A stretch of DNA of 64,000 nucleotides. Origin: Kushneria phyllosphaerae. GTDB lineage: Bacteria; Pseudomonadota; Gammaproteobacteria; Pseudomonadales; Halomonadaceae. The notes beneath the pieces are model-generated. The model was not told the DNA's origin. It did no database searches and saw nothing but the letters and a program-made list of their open reading frames with translations. The stretch covers positions 1 through 64,000 of the forward strand of contig NZ_ONZI01000003.1 of the NCBI RefSeq assembly GCF_900312995.1, written 5' to 3'. Position numbers and translations under genes: made by a program. Position 1 is the first letter of the stretch. Every line of letters starts with the position of its first letter. Below, one piece after another: positions 27,821 to 38,417 of this stretch.

Positions 27821-27850
27821 TAACCGTTAGCTGACAAAGAGGTTATAGCA

Positions 27851-29044
27851 GTGGCCAAGGAAAAATTTGAACGTTCCAAACCGCATGTAAACGTAGGCAC
27901 CATCGGTCACGTTGACCATGGCAAGACTACGCTGACTGCGGCCCTGACACGTGTTTCTGCCGAAGTGTTTGGCGGTGACTGGCGTGAATTCTCTACCATC
28001 GACAACGCTCCTGAAGAGCGTGAGCGTGGTATCACGATCTCAACAGCACACGTTGAGTATCAGTCTGAAATGCGTCACTACGCGCACGTTGACTGCCCGG
28101 GTCACGCTGACTACGTCAAGAACATGATCACCGGTGCTGCCCAGATGGACGGCGCTATCCTGGTCTGTTCTGCCGCTGATGGCCCGATGCCGCAGACTCG
28201 CGAGCACATCCTGCTGTCTCGTCAGGTCGGCGTTCCGTTCGTCGTTGTCTTCCTGAACAAGGCTGACATGGTTGACGATGAAGAGCTGCTCGAGCTGGTA
28301 GAGATGGAAGTTCGTGAGCTTCTGTCCGAGTACGACTTCCCGGGTGATGACACGCCGATCATCATTGGTTCTGCTCTGATGGCACTGGAAGGCAAGGACG
28401 ACAATGGCATGGGTACAACTGCCGTTGCCAACCTCGTTCGCGCCATGGATGAGTACATCCCCGAGCCCGAGCGTGCCATCGATCAGCCGTTCCTGATGCC
28501 GATCGAAGACGTTTTCTCCATCTCCGGTCGTGGTACTGTTGTTACCGGTCGTGTAGAGCGTGGTATCGTCAAGCCGGGTGAAGAAGTCGAGATCATCGGC
28601 CTCAAGGACACCGTCAAGACTACCGTTACCGGTGTCGAAATGTTCCGCAAGCTGCTCGACGAAGGTCGTGCCGGTGAGAACGTTGGTGCCCTGCTGCGTG
28701 GTACCAAGCGTGATGACGTCGAGCGTGGTCAGGTTCTGGCCAAGCCGGGCAGCATCAAGCCGCATACCAAGTTCGAGTCTGAAGTCTACATCCTGTCCAA
28801 GGAAGAGGGTGGTCGTCACACGCCTTTCTTCAAGGGCTACCGTCCCCAGTTCTACTTCCGTACCACTGACGTGACCGGTACCTGTGAGCTGCCGGAAGGC
28901 GTAGAAATGGTTATGCCGGGCGATAACGTCAAGATGGTTATCACCCTGATTGCTCCGATCGCCATGGAAGACGGACTGCGTTTCGCCATTCGCGAAGGCG
29001 GTCGTACCGTTGGCGCTGGTGTTGTGGCCAAGATCGTCGAGTGA
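27851..29044 (+). CDS. tuf: elongation factor Tu
   Basis: Carries aminoacyl-tRNA to the ribosomal A site as a GTP complex. 397 aa from a GTG start at 27851 with AGAGG upstream. Switch and nucleotide motifs are [18 protein letters not shown] and NKAD. The catalytic histidine is in [11 protein letters not shown]. It ends the str operon before a strong terminator. The second gammaproteobacterial site for tuf (after tRNA-Thr, 12374) is empty, so this may be the only copy. Confidence 0.98.
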   Translation: MAKEKFERSKPHVNVGTIGHVDHGKTTLTAALTRVSAEVFGGDWREFSTIDNAPEERERGITISTAHVEYQSEMRHYAHVDCPGHADYVKNMITGAAQMDGAILVCSAADGPMPQTREHILLSRQVGVPFVVVFLNKADMVDDEELLELVEMEVRELLSEYDFPGDDTPIIIGSALMALEGKDDNGMGTTAVANLVRAMDEYIPEPERAIDQPFLMPIEDVFSISGRGTVVTGRVERGIVKPGEEVEIIGLKDTVKTTVTGVEMFRKLLDEGRAGENVGALLRGTKRDDVERGQVLAKPGSIKPHTKFESEVYILSKEEGGRHTPFFKGYRPQFYFRTTDVTGTCELPEGVEMVMPGDNVKMVITLIAPIAMEDGLRFAIREGGRTVGAGVVAKIVE

Positions 29045-29062
29045 TTTAAAGGCTCGAAATCT

Positions 29063-29092
29063 AAAGGGGCCTCCGTCGGGAGGCCCCTTTGT
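29063..29092 (+). terminator. terminator of the str operon
   Basis: A 12-bp perfect stem (29063-29074 with 29079-29090, arm AAAGGGGCCTCC) whose right arm ends in TTT. Confidence 0.9.
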
Positions 29093-29103
29093 CATATGCA
29101 TGT

Positions 29104-29132
29104 TTGACTCTGAGCGAGTGCCTGCCTATAAT
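29104..29132 (+). promoter_or_regulatory. S10 operon promoter
   Basis: TTGACT (29104-29109), exactly 17 bases, then a perfect TATAAT (29127-29132). The likely start point (about 29139) leaves a leader of only about 77 bases before rpsJ. Confidence 0.88.
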
Positions 29133-29215
29133 GCGCATCCTTTTGAGGCGTGCGTAGGCGGTCAGGCGCCCATCGGCGTCAGACATCGTCTTGAATTTCC
29201 CTGGAGTCCCGGGTA

Positions 29216-29527
29216 ATGCAGAACCAGAAGATTCGCATTCGCTTGAAAGCCTTTGATCATCGTCTTATCGATCAGTCCGCACAGGAAATTGTGGATACTG
29301 CCAAGCGCACTGGTGCGCAGGTTCGCGGTCCGATTCCGCTGCCTACCAGGCGCGAGCGTTATACCATTCTGATTTCTCCGCACGTCAACAAGGACGCGCG
29401 TGATCAGTATGAGATCCGTACTCACAAGCGTGTGCTGGACATCGTTGAGCCGACCGAGAAAACGGTTGATGCACTGATGAAGCTCGATCTGGCGGCGGGT
29501 GTAGACGTCCAGATCAAGGTTGATTAA
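29216..29527 (+). CDS. rpsJ: 30S ribosomal protein S10 (NusE)
   Basis: Head protein of the 30S subunit and partner of NusB/NusG in antitermination. 103 aa, same length as E. coli. Begins [19 protein letters not shown]; the long loop [20 protein letters not shown] is intact. It opens the S10 operon. Unusually, 143 bases separate it from rplC, with a foldable RNA in the gap. Confidence 0.98.
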   Translation: MQNQKIRIRLKAFDHRLIDQSAQEIVDTAKRTGAQVRGPIPLPTRRERYTILISPHVNKDARDQYEIRTHKRVLDIVEPTEKTVDALMKLDLAAGVDVQIKVD

Positions 29528-29532
29528 CCCAA

Positions 29533-29609
29533 CACTAGTCACTTACGCGGCATTTCAGGGCACTGGCCCTGCCGCTCACGCCGGGATGGCGTCACACAAT
29601 GTGCTAGTG
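29533..29609 (+). ncRNA. candidate structured cis-acting RNA between rpsJ and rplC
   Basis: CACTAG (29533-29538) and CTAGTG (29604-29609) would close a domain. It contains GCGGCA (29547-29552) pairing with TGCCGC (29570-29575), an inner AGGGC-ACTG-GCCCT (29557-29570), and a second hairpin ACGCC-GGGAT-GGCGT (29578-29592). The drawing resembles a three-way junction. It lies 61 bases before the rplC start. A role in L4-type autoregulation is speculation. Confidence 0.4.
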
Positions 29610-29670
29610 GAATGCTCTGGAAAGGGCAGCCATAGCGGGTGATAGCCCCGTACACTAAAGGAGACTGAAC

Positions 29671-30309
29671 ATGTCTATCGGTTTAGTCGGTAAAAAGAGC
29701 GGTATGACCCGTATCTTTACCGAAGATGGCGCATCCGTGCCTGTAACCGTAATTGAAGTCGAGCCTAACCGCGTCACGCGCATCAAGACTCTCGAGTCTG
29801 ATGGCTATCGTGCCGTGCAGGTTACTGCAGGCTCGCGCAAGGCCAAGCACCTCACCAAGGCAATTGCCGGGCAATATGCCAGCGCAGGTGTTGAGGCCGG
29901 TCGTTTCCTCGCGGAATTCCGCCTTTCCGAAGGTGAAGAAGATCCGCAGTCCGGAAGCGAGCTCACCGTATCCCTCTTCGAAGCAGGTCAGCTCATCGAC
30001 GTCACTGGTACGTCAAAGGGCAAGGGCTTCCAGGGCGCAGTCAAGCGCTGGAACTTCCGCACGCAGGACGCCACTCACGGTAACTCTCTGTCGCATCGTG
30101 CGCCGGGTTCCATCGGTCAGTGCCAGACGCCGGGTCGCGTCTTCAAGGGCAAAAAGATGGCCGGTCAGATGGGTAACGAGCGTGTCACCGTTCAGAGCCT
30201 TGAAATCGTCCGTGTTGACACCGAACGCAATCTGTTGCTGGTCAAGGGCGCCGTACCTGGTGCTGCCGGCGGCGATGTGATCGTGCGCACCGCTGTCAAA
30301 GCTCGCTGA
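29671..30309 (+). CDS. rplC: 50S ribosomal protein L3
   Basis: Early-assembly protein whose loop reaches the peptidyl-transferase centre. 212 aa (E. coli 209). Begins [20 protein letters not shown]. The central loop includes [20 protein letters not shown], containing the glutamine methylated by PrmB in E. coli. AAAGGAGA precedes the ATG. Confidence 0.98.
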   Translation: MSIGLVGKKSGMTRIFTEDGASVPVTVIEVEPNRVTRIKTLESDGYRAVQVTAGSRKAKHLTKAIAGQYASAGVEAGRFLAEFRLSEGEEDPQSGSELTVSLFEAGQLIDVTGTSKGKGFQGAVKRWNFRTQDATHGNSLSHRAPGSIGQCQTPGRVFKGKKMAGQMGNERVTVQSLEIVRVDTERNLLLVKGAVPGAAGGDVIVRTAVKAR

Positions 30310-30322
30310 GGGGTAGGTAACG

Positions 30323-30931
30323 ATGAATCTCAATCTTGCAGGTGCAGGAGCCGGAGCCGTCGAGATTTCCGACGAGACTTTTGGCAAGGAATTCAATGAG
30401 GCGCTGGTTCACCAGGTCGTGACTGCTTATCTGGCAGGCGCGCGTCAGGGTACCCGTGCACAGAAAAGCCGTTCTGATGTTAGCGGCGGTGGCAAGAAGC
30501 CGTGGCGTCAGAAGGGTACCGGTCGTGCTCGTGCCGGTACCATTCGTTCGCCGATCTGGCGTACCGGTGGTGTGACCTTTGCGGCACGTCCGCAGGATCA
30601 CTCTCAGAAGGTCAATCGCAAGATGTACCGCGCTGCCATGCGTTCCATTCTTTCGGAACTCGTGCGTCAGGAACGTCTGGTCGCTGTTGATGCCTTTACC
30701 GTAGACAGCCCCAAGACCAAGCAGCTGGTTGGTCGTCTTTCCGACCTCGGTCTGGAAAAGGTGCTGATCGTGACTGACGAGCTGGATCAGAATCTTTATC
30801 TGGCCGCTCGCAACATTCCCAATGTGGATGTGATCGAAGCGTCGAGCGCGGATCCTGTCAGCCTGATTGCCTATGACAAGGTGCTGATGACCGTACCCGC
30901 CCTCCGCAAGTTCGAGGAGAAGCTGGCATGA
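30323..30931 (+). CDS. rplD: 50S ribosomal protein L4
   Basis: Lines the exit tunnel; in E. coli it also represses the S10 operon at transcription and translation. 202 aa. The tunnel loop [19 protein letters not shown] is at about residues 53-71. Its stop overlaps the rplW start by 4 bases. The classical S10 leader on which E. coli L4 acts is not visible upstream of rpsJ here. Confidence 0.97.
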   Translation: MNLNLAGAGAGAVEISDETFGKEFNEALVHQVVTAYLAGARQGTRAQKSRSDVSGGGKKPWRQKGTGRARAGTIRSPIWRTGGVTFAARPQDHSQKVNRKMYRAAMRSILSELVRQERLVAVDAFTVDSPKTKQLVGRLSDLGLEKVLIVTDELDQNLYLAARNIPNVDVIEASSADPVSLIAYDKVLMTVPALRKFEEKLA

Positions 30932-31224
30932 ATCAGGAACGCGTATTCCAGGTGCTGCTTGGCCCGCACATGACCGAGAAGGCTGCCTACGCTGCAGAGC
31001 GTAATCAGTACGTTTTCAAGGTCGCCAGTGATGCTACCAAGCCCGAAATCAAAAAAGCTGTTGAAGCTCTTTTTGAAAAGAAGGTCGACAGCGTCCAGGT
31101 CCTGAACATGAAAGGCAAGGTCAAGCGTAACGCTCGTGGTGAAGGTCATCGCAGCGGTTATCGCAAGGCCTACGTCACCCTGGCTGCGGGCGAAACGCTC
31201 GAAGACTTCACCGGCGCCGAGTGA
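30928..31224 (+). CDS. rplW: 50S ribosomal protein L23
   Basis: Exit-tunnel rim protein and docking site for trigger factor and SRP. 98 aa. The trigger-factor contact glutamate lies in [15 protein letters not shown] near the N terminus. The flexible loop [20 protein letters not shown] reaches into the tunnel. It overlaps rplD by 4 bases. Confidence 0.97.
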   Translation: MNQERVFQVLLGPHMTEKAAYAAERNQYVFKVASDATKPEIKKAVEALFEKKVDSVQVLNMKGKVKRNARGEGHRSGYRKAYVTLAAGETLEDFTGAE

Positions 31225-31240
31225 GGCAGGAGAACGGATC

Positions 31241-32068
31241 ATGGCAGTAGTCAAGACAAAACCCACGTCCGCCGGCCGTCGCCATAAGGTGAAGGTCGTT
31301 ACTGAAGGGCTGTACAAGGGGCGTCCGCATGCGGCGCTGACCGAAGCACAGTCTCGTTCGGGCGGTCGTAACAACAACGGTCGTATCACTACCCGTCACG
31401 TAGGTGGTGGCCATCGCCAGCACTATCGTCTGGTAGATTTCAAGCGCAACAAGGATGGCATTCCGGCCATCGTCGAGCGTCTTGAATACGATCCGAATCG
31501 CAGCGCACATATTGCACTGCTCAAGTATGTGGACGGTGAACGCCGTTACATCATTGCCCCCCGCGGTGTTGCAGAAGGCGATCGCCTGGAGTCCGGTGTC
31601 AACGCACCGATTCGTCAGGGTAATGCTCTGCCTTTGCGCAATGTTCCGCTTGGTTCGACCATTCATTGCATCGAGCTCAAGCCCGGCAAGGGCGCACAGC
31701 TTGTACGCAGCGCGGGTACCAGTGCTCAGCTGGTCGCACGTGAGGGCAACTATGCCACCGTGCGTCTGCGTAGCGGTGAAATGCGTCGCATCCTGGCTGA
31801 ATGTCGCGCCACGCTGGGCGAAGTCGGTAATTCCGAGCATAGCCTTGGGCAGCTCGGCAAGGCCGGTGCCAAGCGTTGGAGAGGCGTCCGTCCGACTGTT
31901 CGCGGCGTCGCGATGAACCCGGTTGATCACCCGCATGGTGGTGGTGAAGGTCGTACCAGTGGTGGCCGTCATCCGGTAACCCCCTGGGGTATTCCGACCA
32001 AGGGTCACAAGACGCGCAAGAACAAGCGTACCGACAAGCTTATCGTGCGTCGTCGCAAAGCCAGATAA
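31241..32068 (+). CDS. rplB: 50S ribosomal protein L2
   Basis: Near the peptidyl-transferase centre and needed for subunit joining. 275 aa (E. coli 273). The ATG at 31241 follows AGGAGA; the frame is open further upstream, but only inside rplW. The conserved C-terminal segment [20 protein letters not shown] contains the near-universal histidine. Confidence 0.98.
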   Translation: MAVVKTKPTSAGRRHKVKVVTEGLYKGRPHAALTEAQSRSGGRNNNGRITTRHVGGGHRQHYRLVDFKRNKDGIPAIVERLEYDPNRSAHIALLKYVDGERRYIIAPRGVAEGDRLESGVNAPIRQGNALPLRNVPLGSTIHCIELKPGKGAQLVRSAGTSAQLVAREGNYATVRLRSGEMRRILAECRATLGEVGNSEHSLGQLGKAGAKRWRGVRPTVRGVAMNPVDHPHGGGEGRTSGGRHPVTPWGIPTKGHKTRKNKRTDKLIVRRRKAR

Positions 32069-32112
32069 ACGGTGCCGCAAGGCCAAACATCAGTATTTAA
32101 GGGGTAACGGCT

Positions 32113-32388
32113 GTGCCACGTTCACTTAAGAAAGGTCCCTTCATTGACCTTCATCTTTTGAAGAAGGTTGAGGCGGCTGTGGAAAAGAGCGACCGCAAAC
32201 CGATCAAGACCTGGTCGCGTCGCTCGATGATCCTGCCCAATATGGTAGGACTCACCATTGCTGTCCATAACGGTCGCCAGCATGTACCGGTTCACGTCTC
32301 GGAAGAGATGGTGGGCCACAAGCTGGGCGAATTTGCTGCCACCCGCACCTATCGCGGTCACGCGGCTGACAAGAAAGCCAAGCGGTAA
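32113..32388 (+). CDS. rpsS: 30S ribosomal protein S19
   Basis: Head protein next to S13. 91 aa, GTG start at 32113 ([20 protein letters not shown]), giving the canonical N terminus. Typical motif: [20 protein letters not shown]. Confidence 0.97.
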   Translation: MPRSLKKGPFIDLHLLKKVEAAVEKSDRKPIKTWSRRSMILPNMVGLTIAVHNGRQHVPVHVSEEMVGHKLGEFAATRTYRGHAADKKAKR

Positions 32389-32402
32389 GGGAGAGGACCA
32401 TA

Positions 32403-32738
32403 ATGGAAGAAGTAGCTGCTAAATTGCGCGGCGCTCGCCTGTCCGCCCAGAAGGCTCGTTTGGTGGCAGATCAGGTGCGGGGCAAGCCGGTCGCAGAAGC
32501 GCTGAATATCCTGGCATTTTCGCCTAAAAAGGCGGCTGTGCTGGTGAGAAAGGTACTGCAATCCGCTATCGCCAACGCGGAAGAAAATAACGGCATGGAC
32601 ATCGACGAGCTTCGCGTCTCGACCATCTGTGTCGATGAGGGCATGACGCTCAAGCGTATCCTGCCGCGTGCCAAGGGCCGTGCGGATCGCATCATGAAGC
32701 GTACCTGCCATATCACCGTCAAGGTAGCCGAGAAGTAG
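32403..32738 (+). CDS. rplV: 50S ribosomal protein L22
   Basis: Its beta hairpin helps form the tunnel constriction where macrolides bind. 111 aa. The hairpin segment [20 protein letters not shown] is intact with no deletion of the kind found in erythromycin-resistant mutants. It begins 14 bases after rpsS. Confidence 0.97.
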   Translation: MEEVAAKLRGARLSAQKARLVADQVRGKPVAEALNILAFSPKKAAVLVRKVLQSAIANAEENNGMDIDELRVSTICVDEGMTLKRILPRAKGRADRIMKRTCHITVKVAEK

Positions 32739-32749
32739 GAGTCGACCAG

Positions 32750-33451
32750 ATGGGTCAAAAAGTCAATCCAGTCGGTATTCGCCTCGGGATCGTCAAGGAT
32801 CACACTTCTGTGTGGTACGCCGAGCGCGGTGCTTATGCCGACAAGCTGAATAACGATCTCAAAGTTCGCAGTTTCCTGTTTGAGCGCTTGAAAAGCGCGT
32901 CTGTCAGCAGGATCCATATCGAGCGTCCGGCAAACAATGCCCGTATTACCATTCATACTGCCCGTCCGGGTATCGTGATTGGCAAGAAGGGTGAAGATGT
33001 CGAGCGCCTGCGTCGCGACCTGACCAACCTCATGGGCGTGCCTGTGCACGTCAATATTGAGGAAGTTCGCAAGCCTGAGCTTGACGCTGCGCTGGTAGCG
33101 CAGAACGTCGCAGGTCAGCTTGAACGTCGCGTCATGTTCCGACGTGCCATGAAGCGGGCGGTACAAAACGCCATGCGTCTGGGCGCCAAGGGTATCCGGA
33201 TTCAGCTTTCCGGCCGCCTTGGTGGTGCAGAAATCGCGCGTACGGAATGGTATCGCGAAGGCCGTGTTCCCCTTCACACCCTGCGTGCCGATATCGATTA
33301 CTCGGTTTACGAGGCGCACACCACTTATGGTGTCATCGGTGTCAAGGTGTGGATCTTCAAGGGCGAAATTCTTGGTGGGATAGAAGAAGTCCGTGCGAAG
33401 CAGAATAATTCGCAGACTGGCGCTCCCGGCAAGAAGAAAGGTTCCAAGTAA
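32750..33451 (+). CDS. rpsC: 30S ribosomal protein S3
   Basis: Forms the mRNA entry channel with S4 and S5. 233 aa, same as E. coli. A KH-type domain carries the GKKG loop in [16 protein letters not shown]. The positively charged helicase-type residues are in the [21 protein letters not shown] segment (here [17 protein letters not shown]). The tail is rich in K and G. Confidence 0.98.
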   Translation: MGQKVNPVGIRLGIVKDHTSVWYAERGAYADKLNNDLKVRSFLFERLKSASVSRIHIERPANNARITIHTARPGIVIGKKGEDVERLRRDLTNLMGVPVHVNIEEVRKPELDAALVAQNVAGQLERRVMFRRAMKRAVQNAMRLGAKGIRIQLSGRLGGAEIARTEWYREGRVPLHTLRADIDYSVYEAHTTYGVIGVKVWIFKGEILGGIEEVRAKQNNSQTGAPGKKKGSK

Positions 33452-33462
33452 GGGGATAGTCG

Positions 33463-33876
33463 ATGTTACAGCCCAAGCGTACCAAATTCCGCAAGCAGCA
33501 GAAGGGCCGCAACCGCGGTCTGGCGCATCGCGGTAGTAGCGTGAGCTTCGGTGAGTACGGCCTCAAGGCGACCGGCCGTGGTCGTATCACTGCTCGTCAG
33601 ATTGAAGCCGGCCGTCGTGCTATCACGCGTCATGTTAAACGTGGCGGAAAGATCTGGATCCGTGTGTTCCCGGATAAGCCGATTTCCGAAAAGCCGCTCG
33701 AAGTCCGTATGGGTAAGGGCAAGGGCTCTGTCGAATACTGGGTCGCTCAGATTCAGCCCGGCAAGGTTCTTTACGAGATTGAAGGCGTATCGGAAGAGAT
33801 GGCACGCGAAGCGTTCACTCTCGCGGCTCAGAAGATGCCCGTTGCCACTACCTTTGTGAAACGGACGGTAATGTAA
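33463..33876 (+). CDS. rplP: 50S ribosomal protein L16
   Basis: Positions A-site tRNA and is essential in late 50S assembly. 137 aa (E. coli 136). Begins [19 protein letters not shown]. The arginine hydroxylated by YcfD in E. coli lies in the [12 protein letters not shown] region. It overlaps rpmC by one base. Confidence 0.97.
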   Translation: MLQPKRTKFRKQQKGRNRGLAHRGSSVSFGEYGLKATGRGRITARQIEAGRRAITRHVKRGGKIWIRVFPDKPISEKPLEVRMGKGKGSVEYWVAQIQPGKVLYEIEGVSEEMAREAFTLAAQKMPVATTFVKRTVM

Positions 33877-34064
33877 TGAAAGCTCAGGAACTTCGTGACA
33901 AGTCGACCGAAGCGCTCAATGAGCAGCTGTTCGAACTGCTGCGCGAGCAATTCAACCTGCGGATGCAGAAGGCTACCGGTCAGTTGAGCCAGAACCATCT
34001 GCTCAAACAGGTTCGCCGCGACATCGCGCGCGTGAAGACTGTGCTCAACGAGAAGGTGGACTGA
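33876..34064 (+). CDS. rpmC: 50S ribosomal protein L29
   Basis: Two-helix protein near the tunnel exit. 62 aa, begins [20 protein letters not shown]; the start overlaps the rplP stop (TAATG), so translation is coupled. Confidence 0.96.
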   Translation: MKAQELRDKSTEALNEQLFELLREQFNLRMQKATGQLSQNHLLKQVRRDIARVKTVLNEKVD

Positions 34065-34065
34065 A

Positions 34066-34332
34066 ATGGCCGAAGAACAGGCAAAGCAAGCACGCAGGCT
34101 CACCGGACGTGTGGTGAGTGATCGGATGGAGAAATCGATCGTTGTCATGATCGAGCGTCGTGAGCGCCATCCGATCTACGGAAAGTACATGAAGCGCTCC
34201 ACCAAACTGCATGCGCACGACGAAACCAATCAGGCCCACATCGGCGATCTGGTTTCCATCGAAGAGTGTCGGCCGCTTTCAAAGAAAAAGGCATGGACTC
34301 TGGTTGAAGTCGTCGAGCAGGCCAGAGGGTAA
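34066..34332 (+). CDS. rpsQ: 30S ribosomal protein S17
   Basis: OB-fold primary binder of the 16S 5' domain. 88 aa (E. coli 84). [20 protein letters not shown] is the typical N-terminal strand set, and [20 protein letters not shown] the second half. It is the last gene of the S10 operon. Confidence 0.96.
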   Translation: MAEEQAKQARRLTGRVVSDRMEKSIVVMIERRERHPIYGKYMKRSTKLHAHDETNQAHIGDLVSIEECRPLSKKKAWTLVEVVEQARG

Positions 34333-34378
34333 GGCAGCAGCCTAAACCCGTGCATCAGTTCAGGTTTGGAGAAAACCG

Positions 34379-34750
34379 ATGATTCAAACGCAAACAATGC
34401 TGGATGTCGCCGACAACAGCGGAGCGCGCAGGGTCCAGTGCATCAAGGTCCTGGGTGGTTCACACCGCCGCTACGCCCGTGTTGGTGACATCATCAAGGT
34501 GACGGTCAAGGAAGCAATTCCGCGTGGCCGTGTTAAAAAGGGTCAGGTGCTCAAGGCCGTTGTAGTACGCACACGCAGCGGAATTCGCCGTCCTGACGGT
34601 TCTCTTATCCGCTTCGATGGCAATGCGGCGGTTTTATTGAACAACGCCAACGAGCAGCCGGTAGGCACTCGTATTTTCGGGCCGGTAACCCGCGAACTTC
34701 GTACCGAGAAGTTCATGCGGATTATCTCCCTGGCGCCCGAAGTGCTGTAA
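34379..34750 (+). CDS. rplN: 50S ribosomal protein L14
   Basis: Interface protein contacting 16S h14; also the RsfS silencing-factor site. 123 aa. Begins [20 protein letters not shown], fully canonical. It is preceded by GGAGAAAACC and by a 46-base gap, the start of the spc gene set, although no strong promoter or terminator separates it from rpsQ. Confidence 0.97.
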   Translation: MIQTQTMLDVADNSGARRVQCIKVLGGSHRRYARVGDIIKVTVKEAIPRGRVKKGQVLKAVVVRTRSGIRRPDGSLIRFDGNAAVLLNNANEQPVGTRIFGPVTRELRTEKFMRIISLAPEVL

Positions 34751-34766
34751 GGAGCGAGGCGGAATT

Positions 34767-35084
34767 ATGCGCAAGATCAAACGTGATGATGAAGTCGTCG
34801 TCATCGCCGGCAAGGACAAGGGCAAGCGCGGCACCGTCAAGCGGGTTCTGCAGGACGGGCGCTACGTGGTTTCAGGTGTGAACATGATCAAGCGTCACAC
34901 CAAGCCCAACCCGACGGCCGGCAATCAAGGGGGTATCGTTGAGCGTGAGGCTCCGATCCACGGTTCTAACGTTGCCATCTTCAATACGGAGACCGGCAGG
35001 GCGGATCGGGTCGGCTTTCAGATGAATGACGACGGTACCAAGATCCGTATCTTCAGGTCGACGCAAAAGCAGATCGACGCCTAA
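34767..35084 (+). CDS. rplX: 50S ribosomal protein L24
   Basis: Assembly initiator of the 50S subunit. 105 aa. A KOW motif is at the N terminus: [29 protein letters not shown] precedes the ATG. Confidence 0.96.
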   Translation: MRKIKRDDEVVVIAGKDKGKRGTVKRVLQDGRYVVSGVNMIKRHTKPNPTAGNQGGIVEREAPIHGSNVAIFNTETGRADRVGFQMNDDGTKIRIFRSTQKQIDA

Positions 35085-35102
35085 CGCGATTCGGGTGGCA
35101 AC

Positions 35103-35642
35103 ATGGCGAACTTGAAAGAGCAGTATAAAGACGAGGTGATGGCCAAGCTCACTGAGCAATTTGGCTACGCCAACGTAATGCAGGTGCCCCGGATCACCAA
35201 GGTGACTCTGAATATGGGCGTCGGTGATGCGACCAGCGATAAAAAGCTGATCGACAATGCCGTGGCTGATCTGGAAAAGCTTTCCGGCCAGAAGCCTATC
35301 GTGACTCTGGCGCGCAAGTCAGTTGCGGGCTTCAAGGTCCGTGAAGGCTGGCCGATCGGCACCAAGGTAACCCTGCGCAGTGAGCGTATGTGGGATTTCC
35401 TTGACCGGCTGGTAAACATCGCGATTCCGCGTATTCGTGATTTCCGTGGCCTCAATGCGAAGTCATTTGATGGCCGCGGAAACTACTCGATGGGTGTGCG
35501 TGAACAGATCATCTTCCCCGAGATCGAATACGACAAGGTTGACCGTGTTCGCGGGCTGGATATCACCATCACGACGTCTGCCGGCACCGACGAAGAAGCT
35601 CGTGCACTCCTGAGTGCACTGAACTTCCCCTTCCGGAAATAA
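35103..35642 (+). CDS. rplE: 50S ribosomal protein L5
   Basis: Central-protuberance protein binding 5S rRNA and P-site tRNA. 179 aa, same as E. coli. Motifs: [16 protein letters not shown] and the C-terminal [21 protein letters not shown]. In E. coli the S8 repressor binds mRNA around this start; I could not confirm a matching site here. Confidence 0.97.
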   Translation: MANLKEQYKDEVMAKLTEQFGYANVMQVPRITKVTLNMGVGDATSDKKLIDNAVADLEKLSGQKPIVTLARKSVAGFKVREGWPIGTKVTLRSERMWDFLDRLVNIAIPRIRDFRGLNAKSFDGRGNYSMGVREQIIFPEIEYDKVDRVRGLDITITTSAGTDEEARALLSALNFPFRK

Positions 35643-35652
35643 AGGTGTAATC

Positions 35653-35958
35653 ATGGCAAAGAAAAGCATGGTTGAGCGCGAGCGCAAGCGCGCCGAGCTG
35701 GTAGACAAGTACGCAGCCCGTCGTGGCGAGCTCAAGGCGATCATCAGCAACGCCAAAAGCTCGGACGAAGAGCGCTTCGATGCGCAGCTGCAGCTGCAGA
35801 AACTGCCGCGCGATTCGAGTCCGGTGCGTCAGCGTAATCGCTGCCGCATTACCGGCCGGCCGCACGGCTATTACAACAAGTTCGGACTTGGGCGCAATAA
35901 ACTGCGCGAAGCGGCTATGCGTGGCGATGTGCCCGGCCTGACCAAGTCCAGCTGGTAA
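35653..35958 (+). CDS. rpsN: 30S ribosomal protein S14, zinc-free type
   Basis: Head protein of 30S. 101 aa long form. The zinc-ribbon cysteine pairs of the short form are lacking ([20 protein letters not shown] keeps one cysteine), so it does not depend on zinc. The C-terminal [18 protein letters not shown] is canonical. Confidence 0.97.
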   Translation: MAKKSMVERERKRAELVDKYAARRGELKAIISNAKSSDEERFDAQLQLQKLPRDSSPVRQRNRCRITGRPHGYYNKFGLGRNKLREAAMRGDVPGLTKSSW

Positions 35959-35978
35959 TCGCATCAGGAGCGTTATCG

Positions 35979-36371
35979 ATGAGCATGCAGGATACACTCG
36001 CGGATATGCTGACCCGTATCCGTAATGCGCAGATGGCGACCAAGGAGACGGTCACCATGCCGTCTTCCAAAATCAAGGTCGAAGTCGCGCGTGTTTTGAA
36101 AGAAGAAGGTTACATTGCCGACTTCTCCGTTGAAGGCGACGTCAAGGTTGACCTGACGATTGTCCTCAAGTACTTCGAAGGCAAGCCGGTTATCGAGCAC
36201 ATTCAGCGTGTTTCGAAGCCTTCCCTTCGCAGCTACAAGGGCAAGGATGAACTGCCGCGCGTAGCAGACGGTCTGGGTGTGGCCATCGTGTCCACTTCCA
36301 GAGGTGTCATGACCGATCGTGCGGCGCGCCATGCAGGCGTCGGCGGTGAAGTCATCTGCACCGTATTCTAG
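35979..36371 (+). CDS. rpsH: 30S ribosomal protein S8
   Basis: Central-domain primary binder; repressor of the spc operon in E. coli. 130 aa. Begins [20 protein letters not shown]. The rRNA-binding C-terminal loop is [20 protein letters not shown]. It ends 9 bases before rplF. Confidence 0.97.
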   Translation: MSMQDTLADMLTRIRNAQMATKETVTMPSSKIKVEVARVLKEEGYIADFSVEGDVKVDLTIVLKYFEGKPVIEHIQRVSKPSLRSYKGKDELPRVADGLGVAIVSTSRGVMTDRAARHAGVGGEVICTVF

Positions 36372-36380
36372 GAGTCTATG

Positions 36381-36911
36381 ATGTCCAGGATTGCAAAATA
36401 CCCGGTTAAGCTGCCCAGCGGTGTGGAAGTCACGCTCGAGGAAGGCAGGCTGACCGTCCGGGGCGGTCAGGGGCAGTTGGAAATGAACGTCCACAACGAT
36501 GTTGTGATTGGTCAGCAGGAAGACCAGCTGACGTTCGAGCCCAGCGCTTCAGCCAAGAATTGGGCCATGGCCGGGACAACCCGCGCACTGGTCAATAACA
36601 TGGTCGTTGGTGTTACTGAAGGCTTTACCCGCTCGCTGGAAATTACCGGCGTGGGTTATCGTGCTCAGGCCAACGGTCAGACACTCAACCTGACACTTGG
36701 TTTCTCTCACCCGATCGATTACAAGGTGCCTGAAGGCGTGGTTGTTGAAACGCCCAAAAACACCACAATCGTTCTCAAGAGCGCTGATAAGCAGCGTCTT
36801 GGTCAGGTGGCTGCCGAGATTCGTGCGTTCCGTCCGCCGGAGCCCTACAAGGGCAAGGGTGTTCGTTACAGCGATGAACGCATCCTTCGTAAAGAAGCCA
36901 AGAAGAAATAG
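36381..36911 (+). CDS. rplF: 50S ribosomal protein L6
   Basis: Sits near the sarcin-ricin loop and factor site. 176 aa from ATG 36381 (MSRIAKYPVKLPSG); an ATG directly before it (36378) would add one methionine, and the ribosome site GGAG suits either. GYRAQANGQTLNLTLGFSHP and RPPEPYKGKGVRY are standard L6 motifs. Confidence 0.97.
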   Translation: MSRIAKYPVKLPSGVEVTLEEGRLTVRGGQGQLEMNVHNDVVIGQQEDQLTFEPSASAKNWAMAGTTRALVNNMVVGVTEGFTRSLEITGVGYRAQANGQTLNLTLGFSHPIDYKVPEGVVVETPKNTTIVLKSADKQRLGQVAAEIRAFRPPEPYKGKGVRYSDERILRKEAKKK

Positions 36912-36920
36912 GGCAGGGTT

Positions 36921-37271
36921 ATGAACGCGAAGAAAGAAGCTCGTCTCCGTCGTGCCCGCCGCACGCGCGCCAAGATCCGCGAACTTGGTATCAATCGTCT
37001 GAGCGTCAATCGCACGCCGCGTCACATGTACGCTCAGATTATTTCCGCAGACGGTGGCCAGGTCCTGGTCAGCGCCTCCACGCTCGACAAGTCGCTGCGT
37101 GAAGATGCTACCGGTAATTCTGATGCCGCTGCTCGCGTTGGTACACTGCTGGCCGAGCGTGCAAAGGAAGCGGGAATTACTCAAGTTGCCTTTGACCGTT
37201 CCGGGTTCAGGTACCATGGTCGGGTCAAGGCCCTGGCTGATGCCGCGCGCGAAGGCGGCCTGCAATTCTAA
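36921..37271 (+). CDS. rplR: 50S ribosomal protein L18
   Basis: Binds 5S rRNA in the central protuberance. 116 aa. Begins [19 protein letters not shown] and ends [15 protein letters not shown], the typical C terminus. It begins 9 bases after rplF. Confidence 0.96.
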   Translation: MNAKKEARLRRARRTRAKIRELGINRLSVNRTPRHMYAQIISADGGQVLVSASTLDKSLREDATGNSDAAARVGTLLAERAKEAGITQVAFDRSGFRYHGRVKALADAAREGGLQF

Positions 37272-37282
37272 AGGGTTCTACG

Positions 37283-37786
37283 ATGGCGAATAATGAACAG
37301 AGGGGCAGCGGTGATCTGCAGGAAAAACTTGTTCAGATCAACCGTGTTGCCAAAGTGGTCAAGGGCGGCCGTATTTTCGGTTTCACCGCTCTGACCGTCG
37401 TAGGCGATGGCAATGGCCGTATCGGCTTTGGTCGTGGCAAGGCGCGTGAAGTGCCGGTCGCGATTCAAAAGGCGATGGACCAAGCTCATCGCAACATGAT
37501 CAAGGTCGAGCTGCGCGGTCATACGCTGCAGTATCCGGTACGTGCCAACCATGGCGCTTCCAAGGTCTTCATGCAGCCTGCCTCTGAAGGTACCGGCATC
37601 ATCGCAGGTGGTGCGATGCGTTCGGTGCTGGAACTGGCTGGTGTACATGACGTCCTGGCCAAGTGCTATGGCTCGACCAATCCGGTCAACGTCGTGCGCG
37701 CAACCGTCAAGGGCCTCGCTTCCATGCGTTCTCCCGAGGACGTTGCGGCAAAGCGTGGCCTGTCCGTTGAAGCGATTACGGGGTAA
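37283..37786 (+). CDS. rpsE: 30S ribosomal protein S5
   Basis: Decoding accuracy and mRNA-channel protein. 167 aa. The dsRNA-binding-like N-terminal domain contains [20 protein letters not shown], the spectinomycin-related loop, without deletions. The C-terminal half ([20 protein letters not shown]) is regular. Confidence 0.97.
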   Translation: MANNEQRGSGDLQEKLVQINRVAKVVKGGRIFGFTALTVVGDGNGRIGFGRGKAREVPVAIQKAMDQAHRNMIKVELRGHTLQYPVRANHGASKVFMQPASEGTGIIAGGAMRSVLELAGVHDVLAKCYGSTNPVNVVRATVKGLASMRSPEDVAAKRGLSVEAITG

Positions 37787-37791
37787 GCGCC

Positions 37792-37977
37792 ATGTCAGCC
37801 ACAATCAGGGTTACTCAGGTACGCAGCACGATCGGCGTACTTGAAAAGCACAAGGCCACCATGCGCGGGCTGGGTCTTCGCCGTATCAACCACACGGTTG
37901 AGCTCGAAGATACGCCGGCCGTTCGTGGCATGATCAACAAGGTCAACTACCTCGTTCGCGTTGAAGGAGCTCAGTAA
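37792..37977 (+). CDS. rpmD: 50S ribosomal protein L30
   Basis: Small single-domain 50S protein, 61 aa, with the typical [20 protein letters not shown] and [20 protein letters not shown]. Its stop overlaps the rplO start by one base. Confidence 0.96.
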   Translation: MSATIRVTQVRSTIGVLEKHKATMRGLGLRRINHTVELEDTPAVRGMINKVNYLVRVEGAQ

Positions 37978-38417
37978 TGACCATGAAACTGAATAGCCTG
38001 ACCCCGGCGCCGGGTTCCAAACAGGCTGCAAAGCGTGTTGGTCGCGGTATTGGTTCCGGGCTGGGCAAGACTGCTGGTCGCGGTCACAAGGGCCAGACTT
38101 CTCGCAGCGGCGGTTCAATCAAGCCGGGCTTCGAAGGTGGTCAGATGCCGCTCCAGCGTCGTCTGCCCAAGTTTGGCTTCACGTCTGCCAAGTCACTGGT
38201 CAGCGAAGAAGTTCGTCTTAACGAACTGGCCCATGTCGAAGGCGACGTCGCGGATCTGGCAAGCCTGAAAAAGGCCAACGTGCTGAAAAATGCCACGCGT
38301 TTTGCAAAGGTTGTGCTGTCCGGCAATCTTGATCGCGCCATTACAGTACGTGGTCTGAAAGTCACCAAGGGTGCACGGGCTGCCATTGAAGCCGCCGGTG
38401 GCAAGGTAGAGGACTAA
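37977..38417 (+). CDS. rplO: 50S ribosomal protein L15
   Basis: Late-assembly 50S protein with a long basic N-terminal tail ([20 protein letters not shown]). 146 aa from ATG 37977, which is 7 bases after AAGGAG; a second ATG at 37983 gives the more common MKLNSLTP start but has poorer spacing. secY starts on the base after its stop. Confidence 0.95.
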   Translation: MTMKLNSLTPAPGSKQAAKRVGRGIGSGLGKTAGRGHKGQTSRSGGSIKPGFEGGQMPLQRRLPKFGFTSAKSLVSEEVRLNELAHVEGDVADLASLKKANVLKNATRFAKVVLSGNLDRAITVRGLKVTKGARAAIEAAGGKVED

